A DNA stretch of 38,977 nt from an uncultured Verrucomicrobiota bacterium (GTDB lineage: Bacteria; Verrucomicrobiota; Verrucomicrobiia; Opitutales; Opitutaceae), in NCBI GenBank assembly GCA_903898675.1, contig CAIUGM010000026.1, positions 1 through 38,977 on the forward strand. The letters are read 5' to 3'. Position numbers and translations under genes: made by a program. The notes under the pieces were generated by a model. The model saw nothing but the letters and a program-made list of their open reading frames with translations, ran no database searches and was not told the origin of the DNA. Numbering within the stretch: position 1 is the first letter of the stretch; each line of letters starts with the position of its first letter. Positions 38,976 to 38,977 of the stretch are shown piece by piece.

Positions 38976-38977
38976 GA

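Overview
The window looks like a GC-rich bacterial chromosome, most likely Verrucomicrobiota of the Opitutaceae type. This is inferred from the gene content, from the Opitutaceae-style proline-rich secretion-like protein, and from intergenic spaces packed with long imperfect hairpin repeats. No rRNA, tRNA or CRISPR array was seen.

Layout. 1-2160: the 3' part of a type IV prepilin-like gene, a RelE/Phd-type toxin-antitoxin pair and a proline-rich single-pass membrane protein. 2190-7753: gluconokinase, an L-glyceraldehyde-3-phosphate-reductase-type aldo/keto reductase, and four related exported proteins of unknown function in a row. 7966-14950: hexuronate catabolism, with a divergent KDG kinase, a hexuronate-type MFS permease, an SDR fructuronate reductase, tagaturonate epimerase UxaE and uronate isomerase UxaC. 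15055-20209 (minus strand): a rhizobial-RhaSTPQ-like sugar ABC transporter with rhamnose mutarotase. 20356-22365: a GH53 endo-galactanase and an exported esterase. 22619-31232: a DeoR regulator with a palindromic candidate operator, a fucose-isomerase-family enzyme, a class II aldolase, bifunctional rhamnulose-1-P aldolase/lactaldehyde dehydrogenase, rhamnulokinase and rhamnose isomerase. 31395-34727: malate:quinone oxidoreductase and two exported nucleosidase-like proteins. 35109-36098: two small hypothetical genes. 36223-38300: a lower-GC stretch that reads as a row of integron gene cassettes separated by attC sites, with no integrase in view. 38423-38977: a small TfoX-N-like protein and a terminal hairpin.

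Together, genes 7966-31232 read as a pathway for rhamnogalacturonan-I-type pectin. GH53 cuts galactan side chains and the esterase may remove acyl groups. Galacturonate enters through the MFS permease and goes UxaC, UxaE, UxuB towards mannonate and KDG (mannonate dehydratase and KDPG aldolase are not in the window), then KdgK. Rhamnose enters through the ABC transporter and goes RhaM, RhaA, RhaB, RhaEW to DHAP and lactate. The fucose-isomerase-like enzyme and extra aldolase suggest that fucose or a related sugar is handled by the same regulon.

The most unusual features are the attC-flanked cassette array at the right end, and at least ten sequence-distinct families of long intergenic hairpins. 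The hairpin arms are built from short degenerate tandem words. Several sit inside operons, some appear nested in one another, and some supply the start or stop codon of a neighbouring gene.
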